From contig OZ024914.1 of the NCBI GenBank assembly GCA_964017125.1, forward strand, positions 17,598,494-17,662,493: a DNA stretch of 64,000 bases, given 5' to 3'. This document shows positions 24,170 through 37,799 of the stretch, one piece after another. Below the pieces are notes generated by a model. It did no database searches. It had not been told where the DNA came from and saw only the letters and a list, made by a program, of their open reading frames with translations. The position numbers and the translations under genes were made by a program. The DNA is from Flabesymbios commensalis (Eukaryota; Annelida; Polychaeta; Terebellida; Flabelligeridae). Numbering within the stretch: the first letter of the stretch is position 1; each line of letters begins with the position of its first letter.

Positions 24170-24832
24170 TATGTGACCCGATTTGGCAACATGAGTCGCA
24201 AGTCGCATATTTAAAAAATGGCGATATTAACGGATCCTGAATCTACATACAATTACGTTTAAATGGTATAGGCCCTACCACACAACTGGCTAGCGTGGTT
24301 AGCTCTGATAAAATGACTCCGGGAAATATTAAGTTTGAAATTACGTCATTTTGAGAAAATTGCCTTTGAAGTTCAAAAAGGCAATTTGCACACTTTTTGA
24401 AAAGAGGATTAAAAAAAATTGGAATAAAATTACAGAAATAAAATAAATATTCATTTCGAACTCATTTTTTTCAATGAACGTATTCTAACATTTTGTAAAC
24501 TTTAAAACTGGAGGAAAAAAAATGTGTCGTCATGATTTTTACAATGTATCAACATTGCATACTTTTTCATGGTAACATGTGGATAGAAGAAAAACACTGA
24601 TTGCAGTCTGATTATGACTAAAATTAAAATAAAAGATACATGTAGGCCTATATTTAAAATATGTTTTTTTTTCAACATGTACATCAACTTTTATGACACA
24701 CAATTTTAGGGTTCGAGTAACCATAAGTGAAAACTGATGTAAAAAAAATAATATACATCAAATCAAGATCAAGGGTGCTAACATCGTTTGTCAAAGTGCG
24801 ACTTTCAACTCATTTTGCCAGATCGGGTCATA
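24170..24832. mobile_element. TIR element (about 660 bp), TA-flanked, copy 2
   Basis: Same element as at 5680, carried by the large duplication. Both terminal inverted repeats are kept, with only small changes and a few indels inside. Confidence 0.65.
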
Positions 24833-26929
24833 TATCAGTTTGGTTTCATTGGAATCTATCTACATGTATAACCAATATAATGCAAAACCAGAATAGCTAC
24901 ATATGCATTTTACCAGATTAGCAGCCAAGAGACTACTTTGCCTCAAAACAGCAGGTGGCAATGCGTGACAACAATTTCACCGATAATGGGAGGAAGTTGT
25001 ACTATACGCGAAGGAGTTGTAAATACACTGTGGAATCATAAAAACATTCATGCAATCATGTAGAAATGCATTTGCTATTAAAGTGGGAATAATATTATTT
25101 CTTTATTATTAGTTATTAGAACAGGCACCAGGTAAATGTGTTTTTTGATGCCGCATATAAGTCAGCTGCATAATGCCATTAATTTTTAACAGCACATTCT
25201 TTCATAAAATCTCGATATAACACACCAAAGACACACGCGCAACTTATTTGCTGTAGATAGACCATACTAATTGTACATAAAAATTACATATATGTGCGTG
25301 ACGGAGCTGTAAATAGTTCCAGAGACAAAAAAATCGTCCCCTGTTCTATATACTTGGAAAGCAAATATATATTTTTCCCAAAAACTGAAAAACATATCAA
25401 CTGTTTATTTAGTGGAAACGATTTTAAATGGAAATCCTCTAAACTGTAGAGGAACTAAATAGGTTGGACATCTTGTTTTTTTGGCGTATTTAATCCATCT
25501 AAATTTCCAAAAATATAAAATGTGCAAATTTTAACTATTTAAATATATCACATGGCATGTGATACATCATGATACCTAGCAAGTTTAGTACATGGGCATT
25601 ACTATTTGACGGACCAGCATGTGTACATAATGTTTTTAAATTGAACTTTGAAAAAGAATTACCCTGGTGTAGTAATGTAATGAAGACGCAGAGGGGGGGG
25701 GGGGAGAGTGGGACTAGTTGTGACAGGGTAAGTTTGGTATTGGATACCGGCCATTCATTATCACTTATCATGAAACAATTTTAACTCTGAATGATTATAA
25801 GTCATCTTGGAGAGGTCTTTTTTGATGACAGACTAAATGACTGAAACATATTGCTCATAGTGAGATATGCTACCAAATGTTTTTTGGGTGCTTGGGAGGG
25901 GGTGTCTAGAAGTAAAAGATGAGTGGGTATAAGTTGTGCCAATGTTACAATTTGCCTTCACTATCTCCCTATAGTTTTACAAATTGCCCCAATAGATGGA
26001 GGGGGGGGGGGGTTTGTAACTATGTTATATGTAACAACCTACCTCTATAAATATTGTATGTATATAAGGGGGTCTATATTATATAGATACATTGTACATC
26101 TAGACCAAAACTGCACTAAAATATATTATATGAGTCCTCTGTTATGTTCAGGCCTGACTCTTTGCTGCATTATGATATTGACCAAGTACCCAGTGTCGAT
26201 GACTTAGTTATCCCATTTCACAATCTGACATTTGTAATTTCAATTATCTAAGCTTATGCATTAAAAGGTTATTACGGACAAGTTTAATATTTTAAAAATG
26301 CTTAATTACTTGCTGCAAAACTCTAATTTTATGTGTTTCAGTATGGCGTGTTACAAAGTGCCCCAATGCGCACAGTAACATTTACTGTGTTACAACTTGC
26401 CCGCACCGGGCTCAAATTGTAACATTTTAGGTGTGGTCATATTTAACTGCACCCCATAGCAACTATTGATGATATTTATCTTAATAATAGTATATTTTAT
26501 ACGGGAAATAATAGTTTTCAATTAAATAAAATGGCTTTATTCATAAAGTTAATTATCACATGCAAAAATACTAAAATGTTGAAAAATGTTACTAGCGTTG
26601 CTCTCCTTTATGTTTTACAAGGCGGGATGCCGTACTCTGTATCTCTTACATCGACTGATGTTAATGCTGCAAATAAAGAGTTAGAGTAGTCTAACAGATA
26701 TGTAATGGGGGCTTGAATAGCATTTAGTGTGGCTTCTATCGCCAGATAACATGTGATTGATGACTGACAGTCTCTAAAGGTGAAAATGACAAGACTTACA
26801 TTTAACGCTCATTTGGTGTGACTGTCCACCTCAACACCGCGATTGTGTACATGTGATGCCGGAGATAATGTCACACTGACCATAGGTCGTCTAGTGGTGA
26901 ACAGGGTCGAATATCAAATACAGCCGGAT

Positions 26930-27041
26930 AATAATAATGGTGAGTTCTTATACAGTGCACATACAATGCTCTGTGCGCTTCACACATATTACCCCTGGTC
27001 ACTGGACCTGTTCATTCGTGTACCATTTCAACTCCCTTTTT
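26930..27041 (+). mobile_element. Short interspersed insert present only in duplication copy 2
   Basis: 112 bp beginning AATAATAATGG and ending CAACTCCCTTTTT interrupt the sequence that in copy 1 reads uninterrupted GCCGGAT|GTCATCAGCG. It contains GTGAGTTCTTATACAGTGCAC and CTCTGTGCGCTTCACA. The simple-repeat edge suggests a retroposed SINE-like fragment; its family is not recognised. Confidence 0.6.
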
Positions 27042-28010
27042 GTCATCAGCGTATTTTAAATTTGATACTTGATATTTGATTTGATTTGTGTACTTGAGAT
27101 CGTGTATTTGAAGACGGTACTTTTTCTGAATACGTCGAAGAGATGTTGTTAAAAGCGTAAACATAATTAGGATCAAGTATTGAACACTCGGGCACACCAG
27201 CCTTGAGATCTACTAGATAAATGAGCAGCTTACTTCATATATTTGACTGTTCAAAATGTAAATATAACTGATGTATTTTGAAAATGCTATGCCTTACTGC
27301 CCTTTTAGTGTGACAGGTCACATATTATCTTATTGTAAATTAATCTAAATACTCACATTATATATGCATAGAATTCATAATATGTTAAGAATCAGATTTT
27401 GAGCCTTAAAAGTCTTTAATTTACCCCTAGCTTTAATTATGTGGTCTGTCTGTGTTCTTAGAATATTTGGGTTTTCTAAAAGTGAAATATATTTAAAATC
27501 TCTGAACTTATATAGGTATATATATATACCTACATTGCTACTTAAATTTAACAAATTTAAGTAAGTTTGTTTTATTCACTTGAAATTGTGTAAAAACAGT
27601 TTCTACAGAACGATGTTCAACGTGAGAGCTTCAAAATTAATGATGTGATAAGCCCTTATTGTCAATCGGTTATTTCGAAATTAAAAACAATCACGTGACA
27701 AACGACCGAAACATATTTAGGCATCTCATCATAAATTCTCTAGCTCTCGCAATATAACTCGTTCTGTGGAAAATATTTATACACATACAAATGTAGGCAA
27801 TAATTATGATATATGAAAAACGGTCACGTGATTCATCATTGGGAAAGAGCGGCGACTTTAAGTGACAAGATGACACTTTTCATCACCCCTGGCTAATTAA
27901 TACGAACAATTTTATGCAATGCAAATATATATATAACGAACCCTAAATTTAATTAGCGTGAAATCGTGATTCACAAAGTGGGCGTCTCAATGAAGATCGA
28001 GGGCATAAAT

Positions 28011-28080
28011 CGTCACCTTGGGTATGAAAGGGTGTATCTGAACGAAGTGGCATATACACCTTCCCATACCCAAGGGGACG
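28011..28080. repeat. Hairpin element (family E) in copy 2
   Basis: Same inverted repeat as at 9332. Here the stem is one step longer (GGGTGTAT/ATACACC) than in copy 1 (GGGTTTAT/ATACACC). Confidence 0.55.
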
Positions 28081-30440
28081 AAATAACCACGGATGACACC
28101 TGCACGCTATATTATTCCCTACACGTGAGCAGCAATGACAGCTCCCATACGACCAGCTAGTCCCATTACCATGATTAGGTTACACTGCCGAGCCCCAGAA
28201 TAGGTGTGCCGCATCACAATGCACCGGCACATGGACCCATTAATACCGGACGAGAAAATCTCGGTTTTCAACACTAAGGGTAATATAATAGGGTGTTTCT
28301 CAGGCAAACGGTGGTGACTGCTTACATGAAAAGTAAGCAGTTACTACAGTTTTTCACGGCTGACATCAACACTATTATTATTTATGTCAGCTATTTCATC
28401 TAAAAAAAAACGACAGCATGAATATGGATAGATTTTATTGTGAATCTGAAAATTGTTAATAAACGTGCACCCACAGGGCTGGATTTACTTAAACACCAAA
28501 TTTATAGTTCCAGGGAATAGAAAATAGGGAGCTGGATTCACTTAAACACATAATTTATAGTGCCAGGGAATGCAAAATAGGGTTGGTCAGCACTGCCATA
28601 TCAATCATATCGATACTAACAGAAGCATATTTGAGTCAAGGAGAAATAGTGAAACATTAGCCATGTAAAGTGTCATAATAAAACCTGTATATTGTGCCTG
28701 ACCTGGCCAGCTAACAGTAGATCCAATTTAATCAGATCATCCGAATCTACTGTTTTAAAAATGGACTGACGTCACCGGTATTTTAGGAACAACTAATTAT
28801 ACACAGTCATGCTCATAATTTTATCGAACAGCGTAAAAAATCCAAAACCTTATTCGAAAACTAACCATGTAGCTAAAATATACCTACGGATCAGCGTAAA
28901 TCGAGTTTAATTTAGTTCAAAAGAAACCGCAATAGAAGAAAGCTAAACTACGAAAAGCAATATAGGCCTACGTGGCACTTATGTGTGTCAAGTACTGCTG
29001 GAGGAAGATAACGGCTTCAGACAGAGAAGTCTCGCTTTTGGTCATTTCATGGCTGTAAGCAACTCGTTATTGTCAGATGTGTGGTGGTGGCAGGAAAAGA
29101 CTAATTCTCAGCGGTGGGCATAATCCTTGTACAAACACGTCTTAGATCTATGCTGATATTGAGTCACCACAGACAGCCCTGCAGATACAAGACATTGACC
29201 CAATGCCGGCCTTATGTGTCTAACGTCTGCGACGCTGGCATCCCAACGGACACCTTGACATTTACTGGGGAGCAGGGTCGAATAACAAATACAGCCGGAT
29301 GTCATCAGCGTTTTCATAATTTGATACTTGATATTTGGTTTGATTTGTGTAGGCCTACTTGCGGTCGTGTATTTGAAGACTTTGATCTACTAAATAAATG
29401 AGCATCCTATTTCATATATTTGACTGTTGAAAATGTAGATAGCTGATTAATTTTGGAAATGTTGTTCCTTAGTGCCGTTTTAGTGTGAGGGTCACATATT
29501 GTTCTTCTGTAAATTAATCTAAATATTCACATTATATATGCATGGAATAGATTATGTTGAGAATCAGTGATTACTATAGATTTTGAGCCTTCAAAAGAAT
29601 TTAATTTATCTCCATGCTTCGACTATGTGGTCTTTCTGTGTTCTTAGAATACACGGGTTTCTAAAAGTGAAATTTATTTAAAATCTCTAAATTTATATGG
29701 GTCTATATTTCGTCCACTTGGAGTTTGAAAGTGCTAAACTTCCACTTTACAAAGTGGCGGCTAAGACCCTTTTAACTCCAAAGGTCGATATATGCCTACA
29801 TTGTGACTTAAATTTTACAAATTTAAGTAAGGTTGGTTTATTCACTGTCATGATAAAACCTGTATATTGTGCCCTGTGCAGCTAACAGTAGATCCGAACC
29901 TACTGTCTTAACAATGGACTGACATCACCGATATTTTAAGAACAACTAATTATACACAGTCATGCTCATAATTTTATCGAACACCGTACACAATCAAAAT
30001 GCACTTGAACACCGTATTCGAATACTAAACATGTAGCCAAAATATATTTACGGATCAACCCAAATCGATTTTAATTTATTTCAAAAGAAATCACAAGAGA
30101 AGAAAGCTATACTACGAAAAGCAATATAAGCCTATGTGGCACTTGTGTGTGTCAAGTACTGCTGAAGGAAGATAACACCTTCAGACAGAGACTTTTGGTC
30201 ATTTCATGGCATGTCAATTTGACGTGTCAAAGGTCTCATTTATGCCAATTTTATTGTAAATGTAATTTAAACTTTATTTTTGCATCTCGCTGAATCACCC
30301 CTCTGTACTCTGTATAGGTTTACAGTTTGACGATCAATTTACGTCCAGCCAGTGACATCAAATTGCTGTCGATCATCAGACATCAAATTGATGTCAATTG
30401 TGAAACCATCTGTTGACCATAGGCCTATATGCACATGGTC

Positions 30441-30630
30441 TCACACAACTATTTACAATACCATAGACTTACATGTAATATAGCCCACATGCTAGACCCC
30501 ACAGACACATCATTTTCACATAAATTTCTAACAGCCAACATGTACTTTCTTTGTTGACAACGCCCATGTTATAAGAGGGGTGGACTCATCATGTTTGACA
30601 TTTACGAGAGAAGCTTTCTTATTCTGTGAA
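30441..30630. mobile_element. 190-bp MITE present only in duplication copy 2
   Basis: It starts TCACACAACT and ends ATTCTGTGAA (inverted TTCACAGAAT), flanked on both sides by GGTC, where copy 1 has a single uninterrupted CATGGTCACTGATAG. The short target duplication and inverted ends point to a DNA-transposon derivative. Confidence 0.6.
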
Positions 30631-31056
30631 GGTCACTGATAGCCGCCAGCACTGAGTAAGAAATCCTCACTATACCAAGACACAACTTAAATCACAGATT
30701 ACCCTTTTGAGCTCTGAATCAAGACAATAACTTTTTAACCGTTTTATTAACCCTCTAAATAGTACTTGTAAAACTTGTTTTTAATCGGAAATGATTGGCC
30801 TCAAGTGTGACAAATCATCCTAATAATTTTCACTCAGTCGATGTTGTGGATCGCATCAGCTATATAGCAGTAATTTATTGACAATGGTCCAAAAAATACA
30901 TAATATAGTGTACCTGTTTGCAAACATAATTAGAAATTCACATTATTATAGTTTAAAAAATACATTGTATTAGGGGGAAATGTTAATATATCGCATACCG
31001 CATTGAAATTGTCTGTCGCAGTAGAGTTTACGATGGTGGGCACAGAAAAGGCAACA

Positions 31057-31167
31057 TCCCAGCAAACACGAGACGTTCACCCAATGTTTGTGCAATGTTG
31101 GCCCATCGTCTACGACGCTGGCTCAACATTGTACCAACATCGGGTGAACGTCTCGTGCTAGCTGGGA
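31057..31167. mobile_element. Palindromic MITE, family D (copy 2 counterpart)
   Basis: Same insertion as at 12107, carried by the large duplication. It therefore predates it. Confidence 0.8.
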
Positions 31168-32179
31168 TGAGGATATTTGACTCTAATATGTGACACGAGA
31201 TATATGGCGCTCCCCAAGGACGACGAGGTCATGTAGCTTGTCTTCACCAGCCACAAGCACAAGTGTTCGTTCACGATCAATGCGCGCCCAGATACCACTT
31301 TCTATGTCTTAAGATTGTGTTGCACTAAACGCAATCTTGAGAAAATGATCTTTCAATGTGAAAGAGAACGAATGTATCGTAATTGAGTTCTTTCTTCGAT
31401 TTAAAATACACAAATAAATCCATGTTTTCCACGTCTTGATATACAACGCAATTTCATTGTCAGCATGGTAAACCACGAAACAGTGACCATGAAGATTCAT
31501 GTACATTGTGCCCAACCTGACCAGCAATAAAAATAATTTACCAGTATATTCGCAGATCCAAATCTACTGTTTTAACAATAGACTAGCGCCACGGGTGCAT
31601 TTTAAATTCTAGTATGTCCAGAGTAATTGTAGATGATATACTGGGTGGACTTCTGAATTCACTAATTCATCATTTGTTGTGTCCCACCTACGCTAAAACA
31701 AATACGGCAACAGGACCCGCCGTATGATAAATGACTATCTCCAATTTGAATGTTCCGGGAACCCTGAGCGGATGCACTTCGTGGATACTCAAATAACAAT
31801 GACTGATGTAGGACGAGACGACATCCACCTTAAGCCTACGGGAAAGGATAAACTCTATGGCTTTTTCTCAAGCTGACATGCGAGCAGCGACGTGATGTAT
31901 ACAAACAATGAGTTGTAAGAAAACCATACAAAGTCTCCTAGGCCTACAAGTACAGCAGAGACATTCAACAATGAGTTAAAAGTGAGGATTTGTTAAAAAG
32001 TGTATACAGTATTGACTCTAAAGACATGTATGATAGACATTGTAGTAAATTTTCACCAGATACCCTGTGTGAACTGACAAACATGCAATCCTATGTTGCT
32101 CAGGAACCCGGATCTGTTGTACGATCTCAATTAGATAGTATCAAATCATATTTATTATTCAACAAATCTTGATATTGAT

Positions 32180-34190
32180 CTTGATTTGCAACTCATTCTA
32201 TCATATCTGATTGTATTAACCATATTGCACACTTGTAAGTATTTACTGTACACGTCAAATACTCCACCCTGGTTCCCTGCTAAAGGTTTACGTATTGCTC
32301 ACTTGAACATTTATCATATAATGGGGAAGATTGACCAAGTTAAACTTATCTTAGAAAATGAGCTACCAGGCATTTTCTGTTCAAGTGAAACATTCTTAAA
32401 TGATAAAGTTGATGATAGACTACTATATCATTAAGGTTTCGAATTAGAACGAAGAGATAGGATTGCAAAAGCCGGCGGAGGCTTGCTCTGCTTTATTCAA
32501 AACGATATAACCTATGAAAGAAGAACCGATCTTGAAAATTCCACTATAGAGATAATCTGGCTCAGAATGGCTCAACACATTTGACGAAGATATAGACTTA
32601 ATTCAGGGAAATCTCTATGGAATCATATTAATGGGGGATGTGAATATAGATCTAACAAATCAGAACAATAAAACACATGTACCTAGAAATGCGAAAAAGC
32701 ATTTGAATATTCTAGCCAGTTGAGATTTAATACAAATAATTACAAGAATTACTTCTACTAGAAAAACATTAATTGATCATGCATATGGCAATAACAATAA
32801 AGAAATTATCCATACCGCTGTGCCCATCTATGGAATCAGCGATCATCATCCCATATATATTACCCGAAAGTACTCAAAAAAGCAGAGAAAGGACGGCAGA
32901 CTTTTGTTTTATAGGAAACTAAATAATTTTGACACAAACTGCTTTATGGAAGATATGTGTAGCTGCTCCTGGGCAGATATAAAAAACCGTATTACTCAAG
33001 ACGAGAGTATTCATCACACTATATAATAATGTCATAGACAAACATATGCCTATTATACAAAAAAGAATAAAACGTTCACAACAACCCAAATGGATGAAAA
33101 AAGAAATACAATTTGCAATCCACACAGGACATTACATGAAAAAAGACATACAATATAAAATATGGCGAAACCGAGTCGGTAACCTGATACGATCATCTAA
33201 AAAAAGAATTTTATCAGGAAGCCATCCAATCAAATAAAAGAATTCATTGCACTATCACAACCACAGACAATCAAATCCGGGGTACCACAAGGATCGATTT
33301 TAAGTCCCCTATTGTTTTAAATTTATATCAATGATATGCCACTATTCATTAAACGAATCAACACAATGCTGTATTCGAATGACGCCACCATATCTGCGTC
33401 GGGTAAACGTATTGTAAACATCGAAAATACACTCTTTGATTCTGGGACCTCCGCATCTAACTGGTGCCTCAAAAATGACATGATTCTCAGCCTCATTTCC
33501 AACGAAAAAAACCCCTTAACTTTCAATGTCGATATAGATGGTACTACTGTACCAAATTTGTCAACAACAAAAATACTTGGAGTTCACTTCGATAATGTTA
33601 TGAGCTGGGACGAGCATATTAAAGCAATTCGTAGTAAAGTTTCAAAAAAACCTTTATCTTCTTCAGCAAATAACATCATTCTTACCAGTTAATGCCAGGA
33701 AATTATTTGTAATTTTGCCACATATTGATTATTGTTGTGTTATATGGGGAAATTGTTCAATAACACTAGTAACTTCTCTGGAAAAACTCCTAAAAAAAAA
33801 TCTGCCAGATTAATCCTTGATGAAGTACTTGATATAGTAGGCAAAATACAACCCCAAGTCATGTACTATATACAAATCTACGCTGGATACCAGAGAGAAT
33901 TAGCTATCATCGAGCTGTGCAAGTGTATAAATGTTTAAACGGTATGTGTAATCAAGGTATGAATGAAATGTTTCAATTAAATAGGCAAGTACACAAATAT
34001 AAGACAAGGGCCGCCAGTAACCATAACATTCATGTGTCACATAGCCACAGTAAAAGTTCTAAGACTCTTGTTACACAAATATGGAATAAGATACCACCTC
34101 ATATTCGAAACTCTAAAAATCTAACTAATTTCAAATAGTTATGTACAACAACATTTTTCTAAAACCTAATCGTGATGGTAATCACTAAAC
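32180..34190 (+). mobile_element. LINE A (CR1-like), copy 2, with internal deletion
   Basis: It has the same endonuclease as copy 1 (LRIAHLNIYHIMGKIDQVKL; GLLCFIQNDITYERRTDLEN). After 33245 the linker and first half of reverse transcriptase are missing and the frame resumes at SGVPQGSILSPLL, followed by TMLYSNDATISA where the YADD catalytic box should be (YSND, two metal-binding positions disturbed). TKILGVHFDNVMSWDEHIKA and the C-terminal WNKIPPHIRNSKNLTNFK then mark the end of ORF2. The 3' untranslated part is very short (about 45 bases). Confidence 0.85.
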
Positions 34191-34193
34191 ACT

Positions 34194-34260
34194 AGGTTTG
34201 GTTCGAATCTTGGACGGCGGCTTTCGCGAGCCAGATTGCCCTATTCCACGTTGTGATATC
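34194..34260 (+). mobile_element. Right half of a tRNA-like (SINE) sequence with B-box
   Basis: AGGTTTGGTTCGAATCTTGG carries a near-consensus B-box (GGTTCGAATC), followed by GACGGCGGCTTTCGCGAGCC. It directly follows the end of LINE A and would complete the half-tRNA at 23628-23691 if the 10.5 kb between were removed. Confidence 0.35.
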
Positions 34261-37200
34261 CATGGGACATACTTAGCAATTTTTTAGCATAGATAAACAA
34301 GCGAAAAATGTGAATTACTGATCGTCATATGCGTTTGTTGATGACTCATTGAAGAGGGAACCATGTTAGAAAGAGCATCACGCATGACACCATGTCAGAA
34401 AGAGTAACTGCAATCTACAGAGGGTGGACATAGGCCGTTAAGTGTTCATTTCGGCTCGAACCTTGCACTTCGAGTTAAAAGCATGATTTTTTTTACTGAG
34501 TGGTCAGTGATATCGTTGGCTCATTTTCTGATATAGAACACCTTTGTCGATCCTATTTGAAGCTTGTAATAAGGGAAAACGTACCCCTTAAGAACATATT
34601 TTTTCGGGGGAAAATGGCTATCAAAATCATTTTAGAAAAAAAAATGTACCAAAAATGTTGATAATATTTTCATAAAAATTAACTGCAAATATATTTTTAT
34701 TCATATTTATTCTCATTTAACTTATATGCAGTTGCAAAAAAACAAATAACTACTTCGAATATTATGTCACTTTGCTTGTTCGCTTTCGTTGAACATCGTT
34801 CATTTTTATCGATGGGATTGTTGATGAACTATTTTCAACAAACCTTTCATTAACAAATATACATCAAATATGTATCATACTGCTGTTGACATTAATCTTA
34901 ATCATCATCTTCAGTTTCTGTTCGGTGTCTAATTATCCTGCGTGTCCACCAGTCCACTGACTTCCTCAAATGGATTCCTCGTAGCTCCATATACATTATA
35001 CTAGAGACATTACAGCTTTTTATCTAATTTGTGAACTGGGAAGTTGTTCACGATGCTTTAAATGGGGTGATATTTGCTCATCAGTTTCAAAACATCCCAG
35101 CAGGCAACATTTAAATCTCAGGTTCTGCAATCACCCATCGTTTCAAAGCAGCTGGGTTCTCTGTCAACGGCACTTCCATCATATTTAACTAAATCATTAC
35201 TGTTCATGGGCCTGGTCAAGGGCAATGGCAGAAAAGAGGTGGTGAGTCTTGTGGGCTACAAATTATCCTTCACAAAACTCTTTGTACAGTGAAGAATGCA
35301 TGACAACGAAAAGATGTATCCTATGTGTACAGATAACCACCTTGCATAGTTCGCGCGCTCAAAAGGTGGACCAGGGGATGAGGCATATTCATGACAATTT
35401 CCTCCCCTCATAACATTTACCAGTTTGCAATATTAAATGCACACAACAATTCTAACTGAAGCAGCATGTCCCAATATTTTAACATTTGAGGCTGTTCTTG
35501 TGCTTGTTTATTGCACCACACAGAACGATTCGTCCACCTGGGTATTTCGCTTGTAAAAAGAAAGTGCTTTCAAATACTGCAGCATAGTTATCTGATTCTA
35601 TACGTATTAAGAAGTGTGAAGTCTCTAAAAGAGATGGATATCTTTACTATGAAACTGAGTCAATAACCGGAAAAAAATATTTGAAAAAAATTTAATTGTG
35701 ATCATTTTGCTCACGATATTTTACTAAATAAATTAAGAGTTATCATAGGGGCCTATATGGTAACCAGTCATCTGACGTTAAGAATGATACTAAAAAAACG
35801 TCAACGTTTGTTTAAATAGTTCTGAAAACAAACAAATTCAAGGCACGTTTCTGAAAACAAACAAATTCAAGGCACGGTTTAAATTGGACCCCGAATAAAA
35901 ATTCGCTCTCATGTCGCTAGGGAGCACTTTTAGAGGTGTTCAATGTGAATTGCTCAGTACAGATCACTCTTTAAATATGCCAAGTTTCAGGCTTTTAACC
36001 CAAAGTGTAAGTTTTTTTGGGTTAACTATAGGCCTACACTATAACGTTACTTGTCGTTCACACTATCAAATCTTTTCTTGCTCAGCTAAGTCACCCTGAA
36101 CTAAACCTCACTGATTGGTTGAAACTTGATCACATGTTGATAGTTAAGACTAGATTTTGAATAAAAGTCATTTGGTGAAACAGGGGACTGATTAATCTGA
36201 CGTTTGCGTAGTATTCACACGAGGGCGCCACTTACACTGTCAAAACATCATTCTCCACACATAATTTACGTTACCACTTCCCATAACATTCAAACCATTA
36301 TCACCAGGTGGCTCTACTTGGAAGATGCGTATCTTGCGACCACCACACTGTCCAAGTAGTACAGTATTTAAGCGATATGACCTCACACAAATTGCAACAG
36401 AAACAAACTCAACCGTTTTCTTCTCGTCAAAGTGTGCTGTAAACATATCAAAAGTCTTAAGTGATTAGCGTAGTGGAAAGCATTGAAATCGATGATGATA
36501 ATAGGCCTACCAATCATGTTAAAAAGGTTATGTATGGATGTATGCATGTATTCTTATATGATGCTCAGACAAATGGCTCAAAACTAGTCACAATCTATAC
36601 ATGCAACATTAATCTGGAAGCGTTACAGTACATAATTGAATTTTATTTATTTCATTAGAATTTGTTAAAAATATAAATTAAAAACAAATAACGTTGAAAA
36701 ACGTGTAATCAAGGACAGTCATTCAAGTGCAGTTATCTGACACATTTGTGTTACACCATTTTATTCACACATTTTTGTGGTAACTCTTATTATTATTTTT
36801 TTATAATATTTTATCGTGATGCATGTTTATTCGTATATGAACTATAACACTTTGCCTCCTGGTGACATTATTTGATGCCTTAGTCTGCTGGGGGTTTTTT
36901 AAACGTAGTGATGAAAAAAGAGACTTATTGGTCTAACTTATTTTTTGCCAAAATTATTCCCAGTTTTTCGTTTTATTGAATAATTTAAATGATTATTCAT
37001 TTTTAACCATATATGTGCATTATTGATGCGCTTTGTGAAACACCGTTTGATTCCATGTTATTTTATTTTATAAATTATGAGCTTTCTTCTGCCACGCAAG
37101 CCTAAACACTGAGTAAAGAAATATAAATAGCAAAACATAACAAATTACCTGTCAAAGTGAGATAAGAGTGTAAAGTAAAAAAATACTGATAATTCGTCAG

Positions 37201-37799
37201 CGGGAAAAAAAGCGAGGAAAAGAGAACAGGTAGAATAATAGTAGAAATAGGACCGGAAATAAAAATATATACAGAGACTTCATGGGAGTTTTAGTACTAT
37301 CATAGTGCTCAAAGTCATATTTTGGCATGAACACATCATAACACCTAGTTATTTTTTCGATTTTTTTTCCTCTCGATTTTTAAATTGCTCCCACAAATCC
37401 CACCTCAAAGGGACATAATTTTTTTTTTTTAAAACATATCAATGCTGAAAATCAGTATCCATAATATCAGAAAAAACATAATACTATGCATTTCTGATAA
37501 TATCCAACGATTCAGTTAATTTAATAATCTTTAATTTAGTCATTAGACTAGATAAAATCCTGTATTAACTGTTGTAAGTGCTGTAATTATATACATCTAT
37601 AGGCCTATTCATGCTGTATCTGTTTTTCGACTTGATATATTTTTTTATCAAATGCAAATGCAAAAGCATTTGAGTTGAACTTGTTTGAATTTAATCTTGA
37701 ACTGTACAAATTGAGTTATTATTAGTATAATTAATCGGGAGGTATACATGATAGACCTATATTACCCAATGTAAGTATGTAGTTTCTTCATAACGCTTA
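34261..37799. other. Intergenic, no gene I can support
   Basis: A 68-codon minus-strand frame at 36240-36446 and a plus-strand block at 35104-35262 ending GAGGTG|GTGAGT were weighed as exons but have no recognisable domain. GTTGCAATTTGTGTGAGGT, read on the minus strand near 36395, occurs on the plus strand near 39195, hinting at a repeat. Confidence 0.4.
35820..35877 (+). repeat. 29-bp tandem duplication
   Basis: TTCTGAAAACAAACAAATTC AAGGCACGT appears twice back to back (35820, 35849), identical but for the last base. Confidence 0.9.

Larger units (their letters stand above)
23696..33245 (+). repeat. Large direct duplication, copy 2 (about 9.5 kb)
   Basis: Second copy of the unit at 5186-14316. 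It is longer because of insertions absent from copy 1 (112 bp at 26930, 190 bp at 30441) and about 120 bp around 28748-28870 that copy 1 has lost. Copy 1 in turn keeps about 60 bp near 12700 that is missing near 31648 between short direct repeats (actt). Past 33245 copy 2 continues into the 3' part of LINE A, up to about 34190. Confidence 0.95.

Noticed and set aside
10319-29401. A 95-codon plus-strand frame found at both 10319-10606 and 29114-29401 with almost the same protein
   Set aside because: Both lie inside the large duplication, so the match is inherited DNA identity. The related block at 8340 breaks the frame and no domain is visible.
35104-35262. Plus-strand exon-like block with GTGAGT donor
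   Set aside because: Acceptor weak, protein unrecognised, no partner exon.
36240-36446. A 68-codon minus-strand frame ending in TGA
   Set aside because: No recognisable domain, and part of it (GTTGCAATTTGTGTGAGGT) recurs at 39195, which suggests a repeat.
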